Below, in pieces: positions 10,801 to 24,600 of a DNA stretch of 64,000 bases (the first letter of the stretch is position 1; each line of letters begins with the position of its first letter). Where the stretch lies: NCBI GenBank assembly GCA_009767595.1, contig VSDK01018208.1:427519-491518 (forward strand), in the 5' to 3' direction. The notes under the pieces are model-generated. The model did no database searches. It saw only the letters and a list, made by a program, of their open reading frames with translations, and was not told the DNA's origin. Source of the stretch: Symbiodinium kawagutii (Eukaryota > Sar > Dinophyceae > Suessiales > Symbiodiniaceae). The position numbers were made by a program, and so were the translations under genes.

Positions 10801-11619
10801 TGTGAACCCCAGCCAAATCTTTCATACGTACTGGACTACACCATGAATGCGTAGTCTTCAGCCGATAGCACTGGGACAAACCATCGATGCGTAACTTCTC
10901 ATGCAGCACCATATTGTCTACATTACCATTAGCAACCCCATTGTTTTCATTGAGTCATTGTAAACCATCATTGTTCGTTCTTGATTACAATTGACAGTCA
11001 AATCTAATCTGCTAAACTACTTAACCACTAATCAACCATTCATTGAACCTCTCTTAATCATTAGGTAGCCACTAATCAACTATTAGTTGACCATTAACCA
11101 ACCACCAGGCCTTGCTGAACCATTGCTTAGCCATTAATCAACAATAACTTGGATCTAATGACCTGTTGAACTACTAGCAATTTTAACCATGTCCCTCTGA
11201 CTCCTGGGTCAGAAGCCAGCGTCCCAAGCCAAACCAGCTCGTGAGCCAAAGCATCCAACTACCTGGGAGATAGGTTGATGGTGATGGCTGATCGAGGGTG
11301 AATTTCTCGCTCATTTATAGTTCATTAATCTGCTTGGTGGCTTCAGCCCGACGAAACATATGAGTCAACTTACAAACCATTCAGTAGTACTAGGGAAAAT
11401 GAAATGTGTTTAGAACTACCAGCCAGTCGTTTTATGGTCAATTAAAACTTTGTTGATGGTTGTTGATGGTTGTTGATGCTTAAGTTAAACGTTTTTAGTT
11501 AGAAACATAACATTTAATCATACATGAGTGACTAAGTCGTCAATAAATAGCCATGGTTGTTTCGATGGTGAAACGTGGTGAATTGATGGCTATTGATGCT
11601 GTGACTGTCATGGGCATTT
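10801..11619. other. Intron without a supported exon
   Basis: ATTAACCA/AATCAACCATT-rich sequence up to the assembly gap. No exon-like island. Confidence 0.4.
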
Positions 11620-11629
11620 NNNNNNNNNN
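11620..11629. other. Assembly gap (10 N)
   Basis: Exactly ten N characters. They mark a scaffold join of unknown true size, so an exon could be missing here. Confidence 0.99.
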
Positions 11630-11728
11630 TCCTGCTGGATCACCAATTGTAGATCGTGGTCATCATCGCTCTGGTTACTGATCTGGTCTGTTCTACCGAC
11701 TGGTAGAACTCATATCCTTTGTAGTTCA

Positions 11729-11836
11729 TGATGGTTTCTCAAAATCGGGAAATCCCCCAAAATGGTGGGTTTACTACTATAAATGCTTAATGATGGATGA
11801 TTTGAGGGTACACCTATGACTTGCGAAACCACCCAT
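11729..11836. mobile_element. Inverted-repeat element, family 1
   Basis: ATGGTTTCTCAAAATCGGG to CTTGCGAAACCACCCAT, with GATGATTTGAGGGTACACC inside, in the opposite orientation to the 10311 copy. Confidence 0.75.
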
Positions 11837-11885
11837 AATAACTATCATCATGCCCAGACATGCCGATTCAGAATCCATGCTGGGC

Positions 11886-11922
11886 CTTGCGTGGAACGCC
11901 ACGCCGCACCAAGGCACCATAT
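11886..11922 (-). CDS. Candidate exon with the Trp-Cys turn of the repeat module
   Basis: 37 nt on the minus strand: acceptor GTGTCAG|A, GC donor AG|GCCCAG. It encodes MVPWCGVAFHA, matching the Pro-Gly-x-x-Trp-Cys-x-Ala pattern seen at 39244-39330. The frame stays open past the donor. The phase link to 13821-13856 is not proven, and it lies 250 bases from the N gap. Confidence 0.4.
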
Positions 11923-13820
11923 CTGACACAGTCTCTGGTTCTGCGTCCATCCACATTCAGTAGGTGCTGCTCATTGGAAGACTCCATGGGGAAGCGGCAC
12001 CAGTGAGAAACCTGAACCTTTTTAGGATAAGCAGCTGGAGAGTGGTGAAACGGTATGTGAAAGAACAGGTCGCAACGAAAAACCGTACAGAATCATAGTT
12101 GATAATCAATATTGGAAGGTGGGAAGGTGTTGACTGATGTATTTACCATCAAGTAGCCAACAATCAAATTTTCAATTGCACACGGTACGAAAACAAAACC
12201 AAACACTCAATTGCACTCTAAAATATAACTTGGGCAATCCATCAAAAATCAATTGCAGAAACACACTCAATGGATGCTGTAAGTGCAATTGAGTAGGCTC
12301 GAGTGAGCGAGCTGCGACTTCTCAGCTTGTTATCATTGTGAAGGGGATAATTACTGGTAGAGACAGATTCGGTTGAGTTCACCAGGAATGAAACCGGCAA
12401 GTCAAACATGTAGAACATGCATGTACATCATGTACAAACACACCTGGTAATGCAGTCAGTCAACTCGTGCACAGAATGAATATGCGAGTCGAGGGGTTGA
12501 GTGGCTGTAACGTTTTTGTTGCAGTGCCGAGCTGTGTTGTAGATTCAGAGTTAAGAAGTCAAGCGCTCTGAGCCAGCAAATCAGCGGTTCGCGGTTGTGC
12601 ATCCCTTCAGAAGTCCTCATGGTGATATCAAGGGGTTCATATGGTAAAACCATGACATCCCTGAATGGTAAATACACTGTAGATATCTAAGGTAGGGGTC
12701 CATCATGATTTCAAATTCTGCTGGGTTCGAATGGGGTGATATCAGTGAATCTTCATGGAGGAATCTCCTTAGTCAACCTGATATTTATGCCGCCCTGTCC
12801 AATATACTTGGCCATGGTGGTAGCCAGCCAGTGATACCTCCTTTTATGCTTGCACCAAGCCCAACGATGTGATGCTGCCACAAGCACCTTCCTGAGCAAA
12901 ATCCAACAAACAAGCTGCTGACCCGTAGAGTTAGCTAATAAGCACCATCCTAAGGTCAAAAGGATTGTGCTTATCCCTATGGAGCTCATTGTGATTATCA
13001 GTCATTGTAAATAAACAACACTGTGGTTTCTCAATCACTTGATTTCACGTCAGGTGGTATCATTGTTCATTCTGAGTTCACTAATGGCAAGGATGGCAAG
13101 GTAAATAATTTTAGTGAACACAATGCGCGCATAGGAGTACAATGTTGATAATACCGATGGATACTTTTTGATAGTCAACGATTTGTGACAATGATCCCGG
13201 TGAATGGTAAACTACCTAGGGGATGGCTGACCAACCACGATAGTGGGTCTCTGAAATCAGAGCTTATGAAATGGTTCGTAAAGGTGGATCAATGGATCAT
13301 AGCTACCAGAGATATTCCAATACACAATGGGCCGTTTAAACATAGAACTAGCATGAACATTCAATCACATACCATGGCCGTGTTACTTTCCTTTGTACCC
13401 TGTCCAACCCCCTGGAATAGAACATATTTGTGTTTTCCTACCATTTGAGGCTCCTAGCTTCAAATCGCTCCCCTTTTGAAGGGCTAGCCATGGATACCCC
13501 TGGCTTAGGTTGTCGTTCCCTCTCTTGTCATTCCCTCTGAACCACCAGCATTTCTGATGATATAATGTGCCTCCATATGCACGTCACCACTCAGTTCAAC
13601 TGCTTTGATTTTACGATATTTGACAAGTTCCTATGCTGCGTCAACTAGCCAACATTCATCAACCATCATTAAGCAGCTGTCTAACCAAACCATCATCACA
13701 CTCACAACAATCAACCAGATTCAACCAGGCATTTTGACTGAACACAACCTGTGGTTACTGAGTCAAAACCCTGGTTGCAACCTATAGAGTCACGTCTCTC
13801 TCTCTAGGCACAACTGGTGC

Positions 13821-13856
13821 CTCGTTGCACTTGAAGGTGACTCGAATGGTATTTTC
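13821..13856 (-). CDS. Giant-gene exon: module strand before the Pro-Gly turn
   Basis: 36 nt on the minus strand: acceptor GCACCCCAG|G, GC donor GAG|GCACCA. It encodes [12 protein letters not shown] in phase 0. Same position and phase as 56559-56602 ([14 protein letters not shown]) and the same strand as 40155-40211. This is the leftmost clear copy of the module. Confidence 0.6.
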
Positions 13857-16800
13857 CTGGGGTGCTGCTGGTTGGATGTTGAAGGGCGAAGGACTTTGTA
13901 AGGGAAGGCCCACCCATGGGTGTGCTCCAAGGTATGTCTCCATAGAAAGTCAAAGTAGAGCTGGATCCAAGGTAGAGCTGGATCCATGGATCCTTACAAG
14001 GCTCCATTTCCGAGGGTATACTTTGACGATACGGAGGGGTGCGCATCTAGATGCCAAGTTGGTCGATCAGCAACAGTCACCGACCAGAATTGTATGATTA
14101 GAGTATCAGTATAAAATCAGCAAATTGGTGACTGACAATGTTTGCGGTTACCAACCACTAGCCCGTGGTACCCCCAATGCGGCCCTAAGCTGCGAAACCC
14201 TGCAGAACCCTCCATGAACCACCCATAATATGGTATCCTCAGGCGTCGTCTTCTGTGGTTTCTCCCTAATTCCAAACTTGAAAATACATTTTGTAGGGAG
14301 TGAAGTGGAAGTTGTTGATTCATGTAGTGATGTTATCACAATCCGAGCAATACCCCAAAAGAAGACCCTACTGCTCTGGAACCCCTATATGAAACCATGA
14401 AAGAAACTCAAATGACGCCAAATGCTGCCCCAGAATGCGTACCCATGCTAGCTCGTTAGCATGAAATGGTATTATGTTTTTTTTCTTGTGCAGGATGCGC
14501 GTTGTCTATGGTTTAGTTGCTCATGAGATAATGAAACCCAGATCATATTCAAATAAAACCCAAACAAAAGATTCCGAACAAACACACATAGTAATTGTTA
14601 GACTGTCCTCACACCTTCATAAAGTCCCGTGAGAGTTTCATGCAATCATCATCAACACTGAGTTGTACCCCAGAGAAATTATACAGGTCCGAGTTGGAAC
14701 GAACATGTTTATACATGGTGGATGCCCAGCTGTTGGTTTTGAAACATCTTTGGCACAACTTCCAATGCCAATTTGTGGTTGATAGTGAACTAATTCACCC
14801 ATAAAATCAACCATCATTGGCATAAATGACGATTTGATGGAAATTACCACAGCAAAAAACATGAGGTTTTCGGCATCTTCATATTTTGTTTTGCTTGTTG
14901 CTGGTGCTATGTGTTGTTTGAATATTTGTGCAGTACCATTTCCTACAGGTTAAAATTAATTGTGTTACCACATAGATGCATGTAAATTTACACATTGCAA
15001 ATACATAAACAATGCACACATGTAGATCTGTACTTATCATTGTTGGGGTTTGAAAATTTTTATCAACCACTACGATATGTTATTAACTGACATGATCTAC
15101 CCATCGGCAATCATCAAATCATCAACGAATCACCGTTCATCCATTGTGTAAAAATATCAGCATTGAACAACGATCGTCGTTCATCCATTATGCAAAAAAT
15201 CGGCATTGAACAAGTGGTTGTTGCTGACCAGTTACAAAATACCAAGGAATCAGGTAATCATTCAGCACCACTAGTTGGTGATCAATCAATGAACAAATTT
15301 GAACTACGATTAATTTAGGGAAGTCTATCTTGCAATGTGTACCTGTAGATGGAATCAATTAGCCACCAATTGTCATCACCAGTTGTCACCACCACTAATC
15401 ATAATTCATCATCATCCGCTCGCCGATGCCTAAAAACGACACAAGCCGAACCGCTCCCGGGTCCCCCTGAGAAGCGGAACGCAGCAACAATCACAATCAA
15501 ACATTCAACGCGCCATACTGAAAGCATAAACTTATCCACCAACTCGCCCAACAACTTCACCATTAATTCAACAATCAACTTAATCAGTAACTCAATCATT
15601 AACAATTATAACTGTTAACTTGCCTATCACTTGATTATTTAGCCGTCACTTGACCTTAGCCATTCGGAAATTCAACCGTTCCTACCCTTAGTGAACCACT
15701 TCATTTCAGAGATTTCCACCGTCAGATCGCGCTCTGGAGCTCAAGCGGCGTCGATGCCGGAGGCGCCCAGCTCTTCGTACACGGGGGAACTTGCATCCAA
15801 GGTGGTGATCTGACCTGAGCTGCGAGGAAGCCAACGGTGGTGTTTTGGATATATCCCAAATTGATCTCATCTAGTTGGTGGTTGACCCGCCCTTATCAAA
15901 AAAATGTGTGTCAAACAACCAAACAGTTGGTTATAAAAAGAAAAATAAAACATGTTCAATTAAACACCAGCAAGTCATAATTATAACGGTAGCTGGTAAC
16001 AATCCGATGGATACTTCGTTTGAATTTCCACAATGACATGCCTAGCCAGCAATGTGGTGATTGACGTTGTGACATATGAGATGCTTAGATTTTATGACTT
16101 ATAACTTTTAATTTCCACAGTTGGGTAATTTCAAAAGAACACTTCCATGTGGAATTGAAACTTATCAGATTTTGACATGAATCTATGGCGATGAATCCAC
16201 ATGAGTCATATTGAATCACCACCAAGACCCAAATCGTTTTCAACTGTTGAAGTGATTGTGCTTGCTGGCAACCATGTAGCTGGCTGCTCCGTGCCAGACT
16301 AGGGAGAAGAAAATGAAAACCGCTGCTGTGTTCCACAGTCATTTGATGACTGCGCACGCTAATACAGAGCTGGCGCGTCTTACTTTCAGAGGCAAAAAAT
16401 CTCAGCAAATGATCCTGCGACATCTGCAACCTCCTAAAGAGGAGGGATTGGCCTGAGGGGGTTCGCTTCCCTCAAAAAGGCGCTGCTCCAGTGAAACTCA
16501 AATTAACAGCTTTTGTGCTTCAACTCACGGATGAAATAGCCAGGCAGAGCTACATCTTTTGAACCAAGCCGTTCCTGAGATGCGCTTCACTTCTTTGGTA
16601 TGCTCCTTCCGAATTGGAATCTGATCTGATAGAGTTTAGTTTTCCAAAAGCCACACGCACACCTTTCGTGGCAGTAGGCCAGGCAGGTATCCAGATTGGA
16701 GGCTCTTCCAGGAATGTGAAGACTTCAGCCAATGACCGTGAGTGTCAATGAGGGGACGGATTTTGAGAAGGACCCGTTCATCCTTGATGGTCTTGGCCAA

Positions 16801-19800
16801 GGCTAGCTGCACACCGCTGTTCAGGTCATCCAAAGGATGGAGATAGTTGTCGCAACAACCTCGTCCCATGTTCCACACAGGCCACTGATGATGACCTTGA
16901 CCATGATTGACAGCACAAGCGGCGGCAAGTTGAAAGCCAACCAGCTTGCGTGGTAGAGCTGTGTAACGTCGAAGCTCTGTATAACGTGGATAGGATCCCA
17001 ATCAATTGGAGTTCCAGGACCAATCTCGCTGAACCCGTGGGAGCGAAACCCCATAGAGTCGATCGCCGGTCTCAAACACAATCTCACCAAGCGACCGACT
17101 GAGAAGTGGTCCATTGATGGATAAAAAACGCTTATGGTAGACGTATAGTACAACTATGCCCTCAGTGTTGATTCCTGCTTGCTTTGATTTATGGGCATTG
17201 ATTCAACTGGTCAACGATTTACCATCTCGCTAATCTGGCGCCATGCCTAGCAATCAAAGTTGGACTGGCTAACATGTTGTACAACACTCCTGATAGCCCC
17301 AAATCGTTCACCCTCTTAAAACGAGTACCTCCGGCTCCGAATCACTCCATCCAAAGCACTGACCAGTTGAAGGGAAAACTCACAAGCTGCACATGCAGCC
17401 CAAGAATCGGCACATCTCCTTAACATGTGGGTATATGCCAAAACAGTGGTACCTGGCACAACCCATGGTTTCCTAGTAAAATGATCATTATTTGCTGGGG
17501 CCCATTGGTTTTCCTATGGCACAAACCCACGTCGACAGCATCAACTCCCTTCCACATAGAGCCTCTACAAAGAGCTGATCGACGAATCTGTGCTCCCCGA
17601 CCCACAGCAGGCTGGGTGTTCAGAATCGTCGCCTTTTGGGGTGGAGAGGTGGGGGGATTTAACCGATGAACGGATTATGAGAGCACATGGTTATAAGATG
17701 TTATCAGGTACCACTGTCCCCTGAGCAAATTGCATGGCATCAACTGTAAAAGCTTTTTAGACATTTTGGGATCATAGCCATTAAAAACTGTTTACCTCGC
17801 AACGTGCTGGGGTCTACTAGTCTACTGGGGGTTACTACTGACGTTGACGATGATTAACTATCAACTATTGACTATGATATCATTGTTAATTTACAGTCTA
17901 TACAGTTGACTGATTTCATTGTCAGATTCACCAATTTCCCAGCAATTTACGACATGAATCCTACCAGAGTTGCAAGATCGTTTGGAAGGCTTCTCTTTGG
18001 AAGTGATTTCAGCGTTCCCCAGCATGCCCACAACAGTGGGCTTGGATCAGGAACTCCACACAAACACCCGGTGGAGACTAGCCCTTGGTTAGGTTAGAAC
18101 ATCTGTGCAAACATCTAAAATGAACTAACCATCCACCACTAAGCCTTGATTAGTGTGATGAAATGTGATGAACCTCTGGAGACTTGAAGAACTGCTCAAT
18201 GATTGGTGAAACACATGAAACTGTGTCGAAACAGGTGAAGAGAAAGAAATGAGTTTCACTACTCAACAAACATTAAATGTCATTTTGACAAACCCAAGGT
18301 GCCCAAAATGAAACTGATTAACATTCACTGCCAAAGTGATTAACATTCATTAACTGGTTAATCAACATTCTTCATGTTGGAACAAGCAACCCAAGTGATT
18401 AACATTCATTAACTGGTTAATTAACTGGTTAATTAACTGGTTAATTAACTGGTTGTTGGAACAAGCAACCCACTCAAAAGGTGATCAACATCCATGAACT
18501 GCCCACATTCTGCTGATCCAACGCGTCGCCTCAACGTTCTGATTCACCGAAGGCAGAGTCGAGGCATCTTGGGCTGCACAGTACCTGCGCGAGTTGACAA
18601 TGCCAGGGGGAGCTCATCAATCGGTAAGGGGCAGCAGCGGTTACTGATTGTTGGGCATGGTTCATACTACTGGTACTACTTTTCAATGAGGATGAATGAA
18701 AATTCATAGTTGTCAACAGTTCACCCTGATTGCAGGGCATGTGAAGTAAGATATGCAACTGCAGCTATGGAATTTGTTGCTGTTTGTTGGTGTGTTTGCT
18801 TCTGTTGGTACTGGGTCTTGTCGTGAGTATTTTTGCTGAGTTTGATGCTTGTTGGTTGCCATTGCCATCACCTAGTATCGACCAGAATTAGTCAAGATTA
18901 ATCGTTGATTATCAACGCTCATTCTCAGTAACCATTCCGAATTCGATAACGAATTATCTGCAATTGATTACAATGATCACAACCAAAATATCAGCTATCA
19001 AACCAAGCAAATGGCTTTGCCATAGAATACATGATCAACAAACCAGCTCTCAACAAACCCCAGTAACCATATATGGCCAAATCAAGATTTCGTTAAGAGC
19101 TGGATCTCCCATTGAATCAATGACCTCCTGAATCAAATATGACCAGCATTAACCATTTTGATACCTCAATAACTCTCAGAATCACTAGATTGATCACAGA
19201 ATCTGCTATTTCTCCCATGTTGCACCATTTTCATAGCAGATTCTTCTTGTTCACTTGCGGCCACCTGGCACCGCAACCCGCTGCGCACGTGTCATACTGC
19301 GTGAGTTCGGCGAGTCCCGACACGATGATCTCCACGTTGGTGTTGATGGGGCTGTTGGGCCTAGGAGATCTCAGCGTTGGGGCGCTTTGGAACTCGCATT
19401 GTTGGTGGTTGAACCCCGTCATCAAAAATATGCGCAAGTCAACCAACCAACCACCCAACCAACCAACCACCCAACCAAGCAAGCAAGCCCGCAAGCAAGG
19501 CAAGCCCGCAAGCAAGCAAGCAAACCAACCATTTGGCAATACATTTGGGAAAATGAAACATTTGAAAACCACCAACAGAGTATCTGAGTTCCTGCCACTT
19601 ACTGCCCGAGATGCAATGGGGCAAAACAAGTAGGGCAACTGGATTGTCTCCATCATGGATTATCATGGTCACAGGTCGGCTTGGAGGAAAGCTGTACCTG
19701 AGCTCGAACAATGAAGCAGAACCAGTTCCCTGACTTTGTGCATGGACAGAATGCCACGCTGAATCTTGGCATCCTCATCATTAGGAAACAATTCACCTCC

Positions 19801-21349
19801 TACTGCTAATTGACAAGCTCATAAACAACCCAAATGCAAATAGAACACGCAAGATGTTCATGGTAGATTTAGGGTCGCTGATTACTGTCAATATCTTATT
19901 TCCTATGTATGAATGTTTGAGGGTATGTATTTCAAAGTTTCAAGTCGCCCAAGTAGTGTTGACAAGGTATCTGAACCGTGAAGCAGACACATAAACAGGT
20001 GTTGTTTGTTTTAGTGCTTGTGCGCATGCATAGTCACATATCAATTTATGCCAACTATGCGTCTATTTATCTATCAATCCATCTATCCATCTGCTACTAT
20101 TCACTGATGAATGAGTGTTGAACAAATGTAAACATAATTAAACATTATCGTATGTACATGCAAATCCACATGTACATAACAAATGTAACATGACTCATCA
20201 TTTGCGTGTGTTTACTTGCTGGCCGCAGGTAAATGTACTTGTATGAGCATAGGCATTCACATGTGCATAAACATGTACGCGGCAACCTGGACGTTGCTCC
20301 GCGCTTGCAACGTGTGGGGCGCACGACCAGCAAAGTACATACACGTATGCGGATATACGGGAGATTTGATATGTTCAGTAGTGCATGCAGAGGCCAGAGG
20401 GGGTGGGAGATTTGATATGTTCCGTCGTGCATGCAAAGGCCAGAGGGGGTGGGAGATTTGATATGTTCAGTAGTGCGTGCAGAGGCCAGAGGGGGTGGGA
20501 GATTTGATATGTTCAGTCGTGCATGCAGAGGCCAGAGGGGGTGGGAGATTTGATATGTTCAGTAGTGCATGCAGAGGCCAGAGGGGGTGGGAGATTTGAT
20601 ATGTTCAGTCGTGCATGCAGGGGCCAGAGGGGGTGGGAGATTTGATATGTTCAGTAGTGCATGCAAAGGCCAGAGGGGGTGGGAGATTTGATATGTTCAG
20701 TAGTGCGTGCAGAGGCCAGAGGAGGGGGGAGATTTGATATGTTCAGTCGCGCAATGCAAAGGCCAGAGGGGGTCTTTAGGGTCGCAACTGTACTGGGGGC
20801 ATTAGGGTCGCAACTGACCTAACTTTAGGGTCGCAACTGATCCGGGTTGCAAGTTAAACTTGGCAGCAGCAGCCTTCCATGGCTTCAAGTCCTGAGCACT
20901 GAGTCCTGTTTGACTCCAGAACCAGAGGGGCTCCACTGCGTGGTCTTGGGCCATCGTTGCTCTGGCTGTCGCAGGATGATATACCCCCTGTCAGGTGTGG
21001 AGCAACGTTGGGGTTGGAGCGAACATGTATATACGATCTATCTATGTAATGAAGACCTGGCTATCTATCTATTTGTCTATCCATCTACTTGTCTATCTAT
21101 GATTTTATCTATCTATTTATCTGTGCGCGTGCGTGCATATGTTGACATGTGCCCCTATGTTCAGCCTAAATTCCGATGCATACATACTGAAATGAAAATA
21201 CAAAATATTTGAAAACAACCTAAACAATGTAAACAAAAACAAGAACACAACACACCATACATGTTAAACATGTGTTCTGCAAAGAACAACAACAACTACC
21301 ACTACCACTAACAACAACCACAACAGAAACCACCACTACCACCAAGACC

Positions 21350-21426
<77 letters not shown>

Positions 21427-21464
21427 CCAGCAACAACAACAACAACAGCAACAACAACACCAGC

Positions 21465-21499
<35 letters not shown>

Positions 21500-21585
21500 C
21501 GACAACAACGACAACAACGTCGACGACGACGACGACGACGACGACAACGACAACGACAACCACAACCACAACCACAACCACAACC

Positions 21586-21634
<49 letters not shown>

Positions 21635-24600
21635 CGCGGGCCACGCTACCATCCGATATTCGCTGGGTCTCCCTGGCGACTGGGCCGGAAATCCCACGTA
21701 GGAAGAGAAACCGCCAGCCATGACCTGAGGGTGAAATGGCAGTGGTGGTGATGGTCGACCATGGCTGATAGCGGTTACTAGTAGGTTACTGTGGTTGACA
21801 ACGGCAAATTGTAGTGGTTAGGGGCCTTTGATGATTGAAAATGTTTGATAATGATTGGTTTAATGCTTAATTATCCGTGGTTACTAGTGACTGATAGTGA
21901 CTTGGAGTGGTCGAAAATGATTGATAATGGTCAAACGTATTTCTTCTGAATGGTTGGTAATTTTATGTAATTTTCATACCTATACACAAAAAAAATAGGA
22001 TGGTGAGTGAGCCATACAAAGGTTCGTAATGATCAACAATCAGGGTATATGATGGCATTTTAGGGTTGATTGATGATTTATGATGGCTAAATATTGTTTA
22101 GCTATGCTTTTTTCGAGGTCACCAATTGACAATTGACCCATTAATGTGATCAAGTTCAATATTGGCTACTAATGATTAATAATGGTCATTGTGTGATGTT
22201 ATCAGCTTTTCGTTTTGGCATAAAACCGTAGTGGCTAATATATTGAAGAAAACAACAACAAAGATGAAATCACAAACATGGGGAATATGCAGCTTCAATG
22301 GAGGTAGCCATCTGCAAACAATCAACCTTTTTCGGAAAGAAGCAACATAATTTCTAGCGTACTCTGCATTGGCACTCTGATCTGTGCAAACCCAGGGTGG
22401 CAGCATCGAAAATATCGTCTTCGCAAAGCTGAATCACATATAGCAGTTACTTACATCTTCACCCAGCATGATCTACAGAGTGCTACATTCACCATGATGC
22501 ACCCATGTTGATAAATTGTCACAGCGATATTGGACATACACCCACCACGCTTATAAATAACAGCAATAGTTTGTGTTTACAACATGCTAAAATAGATTTG
22601 CTGGTATCGATTTGTCCAAAGTCATGGTGGTACCGACCTAGTAACGTCAACTAAATAACACAATAACCATCTGGCCAACGTACTAAGCTACTACCCCTCT
22701 GGTAAACAAACATGGCAGTGAAAAATCCACCATTTTCGCAATGGGAATCCCAAGGAAATCATCCATTATTGGCGGATTTTCCGTTGCCATGTTTGTTTCA
22801 TTAAGCATCATTCAACCCTAGGCCAACCGTCACCTAACCATTGGTTCACCCTCCATTAACCTTTGATTCACCGTCAGTTCCCACAGGTACATGCAACACT
22901 TGCCATTTTTCACCTTGGTAACACCCTTAGGTAAACAAAGCATTAAAAACATCCAACCTTTGTGTTCCAACCAAAGTGAAATGTAACAATAACAAGTCAC
23001 TAACCATTGTTACCCTGGTGTAACACTTTCAAGTAACCAGGGTAACAGCCATTAACCTTGCCATGATGGGTGTAACACTTACCTTGCCAGGTAACCGTGC
23101 CATTTCTACTACAGCCCAGTTGCACCCGCACCCAAGTGGATCGCAGTCGCAGCGCGCGATGCGGGGCGTGGCGTTTGGTGCCCCGAACCAAGTTGAACCA
23201 ATCGCCCGCCGCAGGCGCGACAGGTTGATAGGCAGTGCCTGTCTGGAAGGAGTTGCACCACACCTCAGCGAAGGGTGGTGGTTTCGTAGGGGATTAGAAT
23301 GGTTAATGATGGGTAAATAGTGAGGGTTAAGTATGGTTAATAGGGGTTATGACCGTGAATGATGGTTGATAAGAGGGGAGAATCACCAACAATCATATTT
23401 TGCAGGCGATAATGAGGGATTTACCACATATTAGGGTGAATGATTTTTTCAATAAAGGTTAATAGTGATGAATAAGAGGGATAATCACAAACAATGCTGA
23501 TTAAAAAGCTACTACAAGATTTCTCAAGCCATACGGGACCAAGAAAATGCACGGTTTTGTTATTCAAAATGTTTTTTTTCGAACATGATTTGGGGGTACT
23601 CCCGTTTCAAGAAACCACTATGTGAAGGATTCCCGTTGAGGAAATCCTGATGCACGTGGAGAAGCATTGGATAATTCCTCATTGGACAGGCATTGTTTGT
23701 TCTTGTCTGATCATCTATCCCTGTACAAATTGATACCTGGGTTGGGATAAATCATTTCTTCATGGAGTTCAGCTGTTGCTGTTATCCTGTATCAAGTTGA
23801 TTTAGTGATCGATACAGCTTGCTTGTTGGTCCTTACTGCTTATTCATCGGAGGTTCACATTGTCAAGCCCCACATTTGGAAGTACACCACCGGCTATTTA
23901 TGCGTAACCTGCTGACTGATGATTGATTACTAGTCAAATCTCCGAGTACTGTTGGTTGTCAACACACAGTATTAGCGGGCATTCAGCAGAATCTACCAGA
24001 TTTAATCACCGATTCATAAGTGGTCGAAGATACCCGTATGTTCATTTATCAATATGGCAGTGGGTCAAAACCCCGTACCCCTGGTTCCCCTATCATTCAC
24101 CATTGTTTTCCCCTTTATTGATGGTCATTATCCCCCATTATTGGTTGCTTAATATTGACCCATAGCCATATCAACCATCATGACCCATAATTTATGTGGC
24201 TAGGCCTGCCAAAGCTCCCAACAGCTCCACGAATTTGGTCATGTAGAGGATGTTTACCCTGGGGGTACAGCTGTTGACCCACAACCACACGGGTCTCCCA
24301 TTATCTCCTTACATCCAATCATCAAACATCATCAATCATTAACCATTCTCACCCATCGTCAATCATCATCAACCATCATCAATCATCATCAACCCTCATC
24401 AACACTCATCAACCATCAGTACAAATCTCCCATAATCTCCTTATAACCCCCTATCATCCCCTCATCCTCCACCATTCCCAGGGCCACACCCGCCACGTTT
24501 CACCGCCCAGCTCACTGGGTTCGCCCCACAGTGCCCGGTTCGTCCAGCTTGACCTGGCGTGTCGATTTGCATGGAAGCCAATAGGTTTATCAACCAGTTG

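Noticed and set aside
21272-21751. Long poly-Gln/poly-Leu/poly-Val open frames on both strands
   Set aside because: They are the (CAA)n array read in different frames. A better-supported exon with its donor lies at 21650-21724, so the array is intronic.
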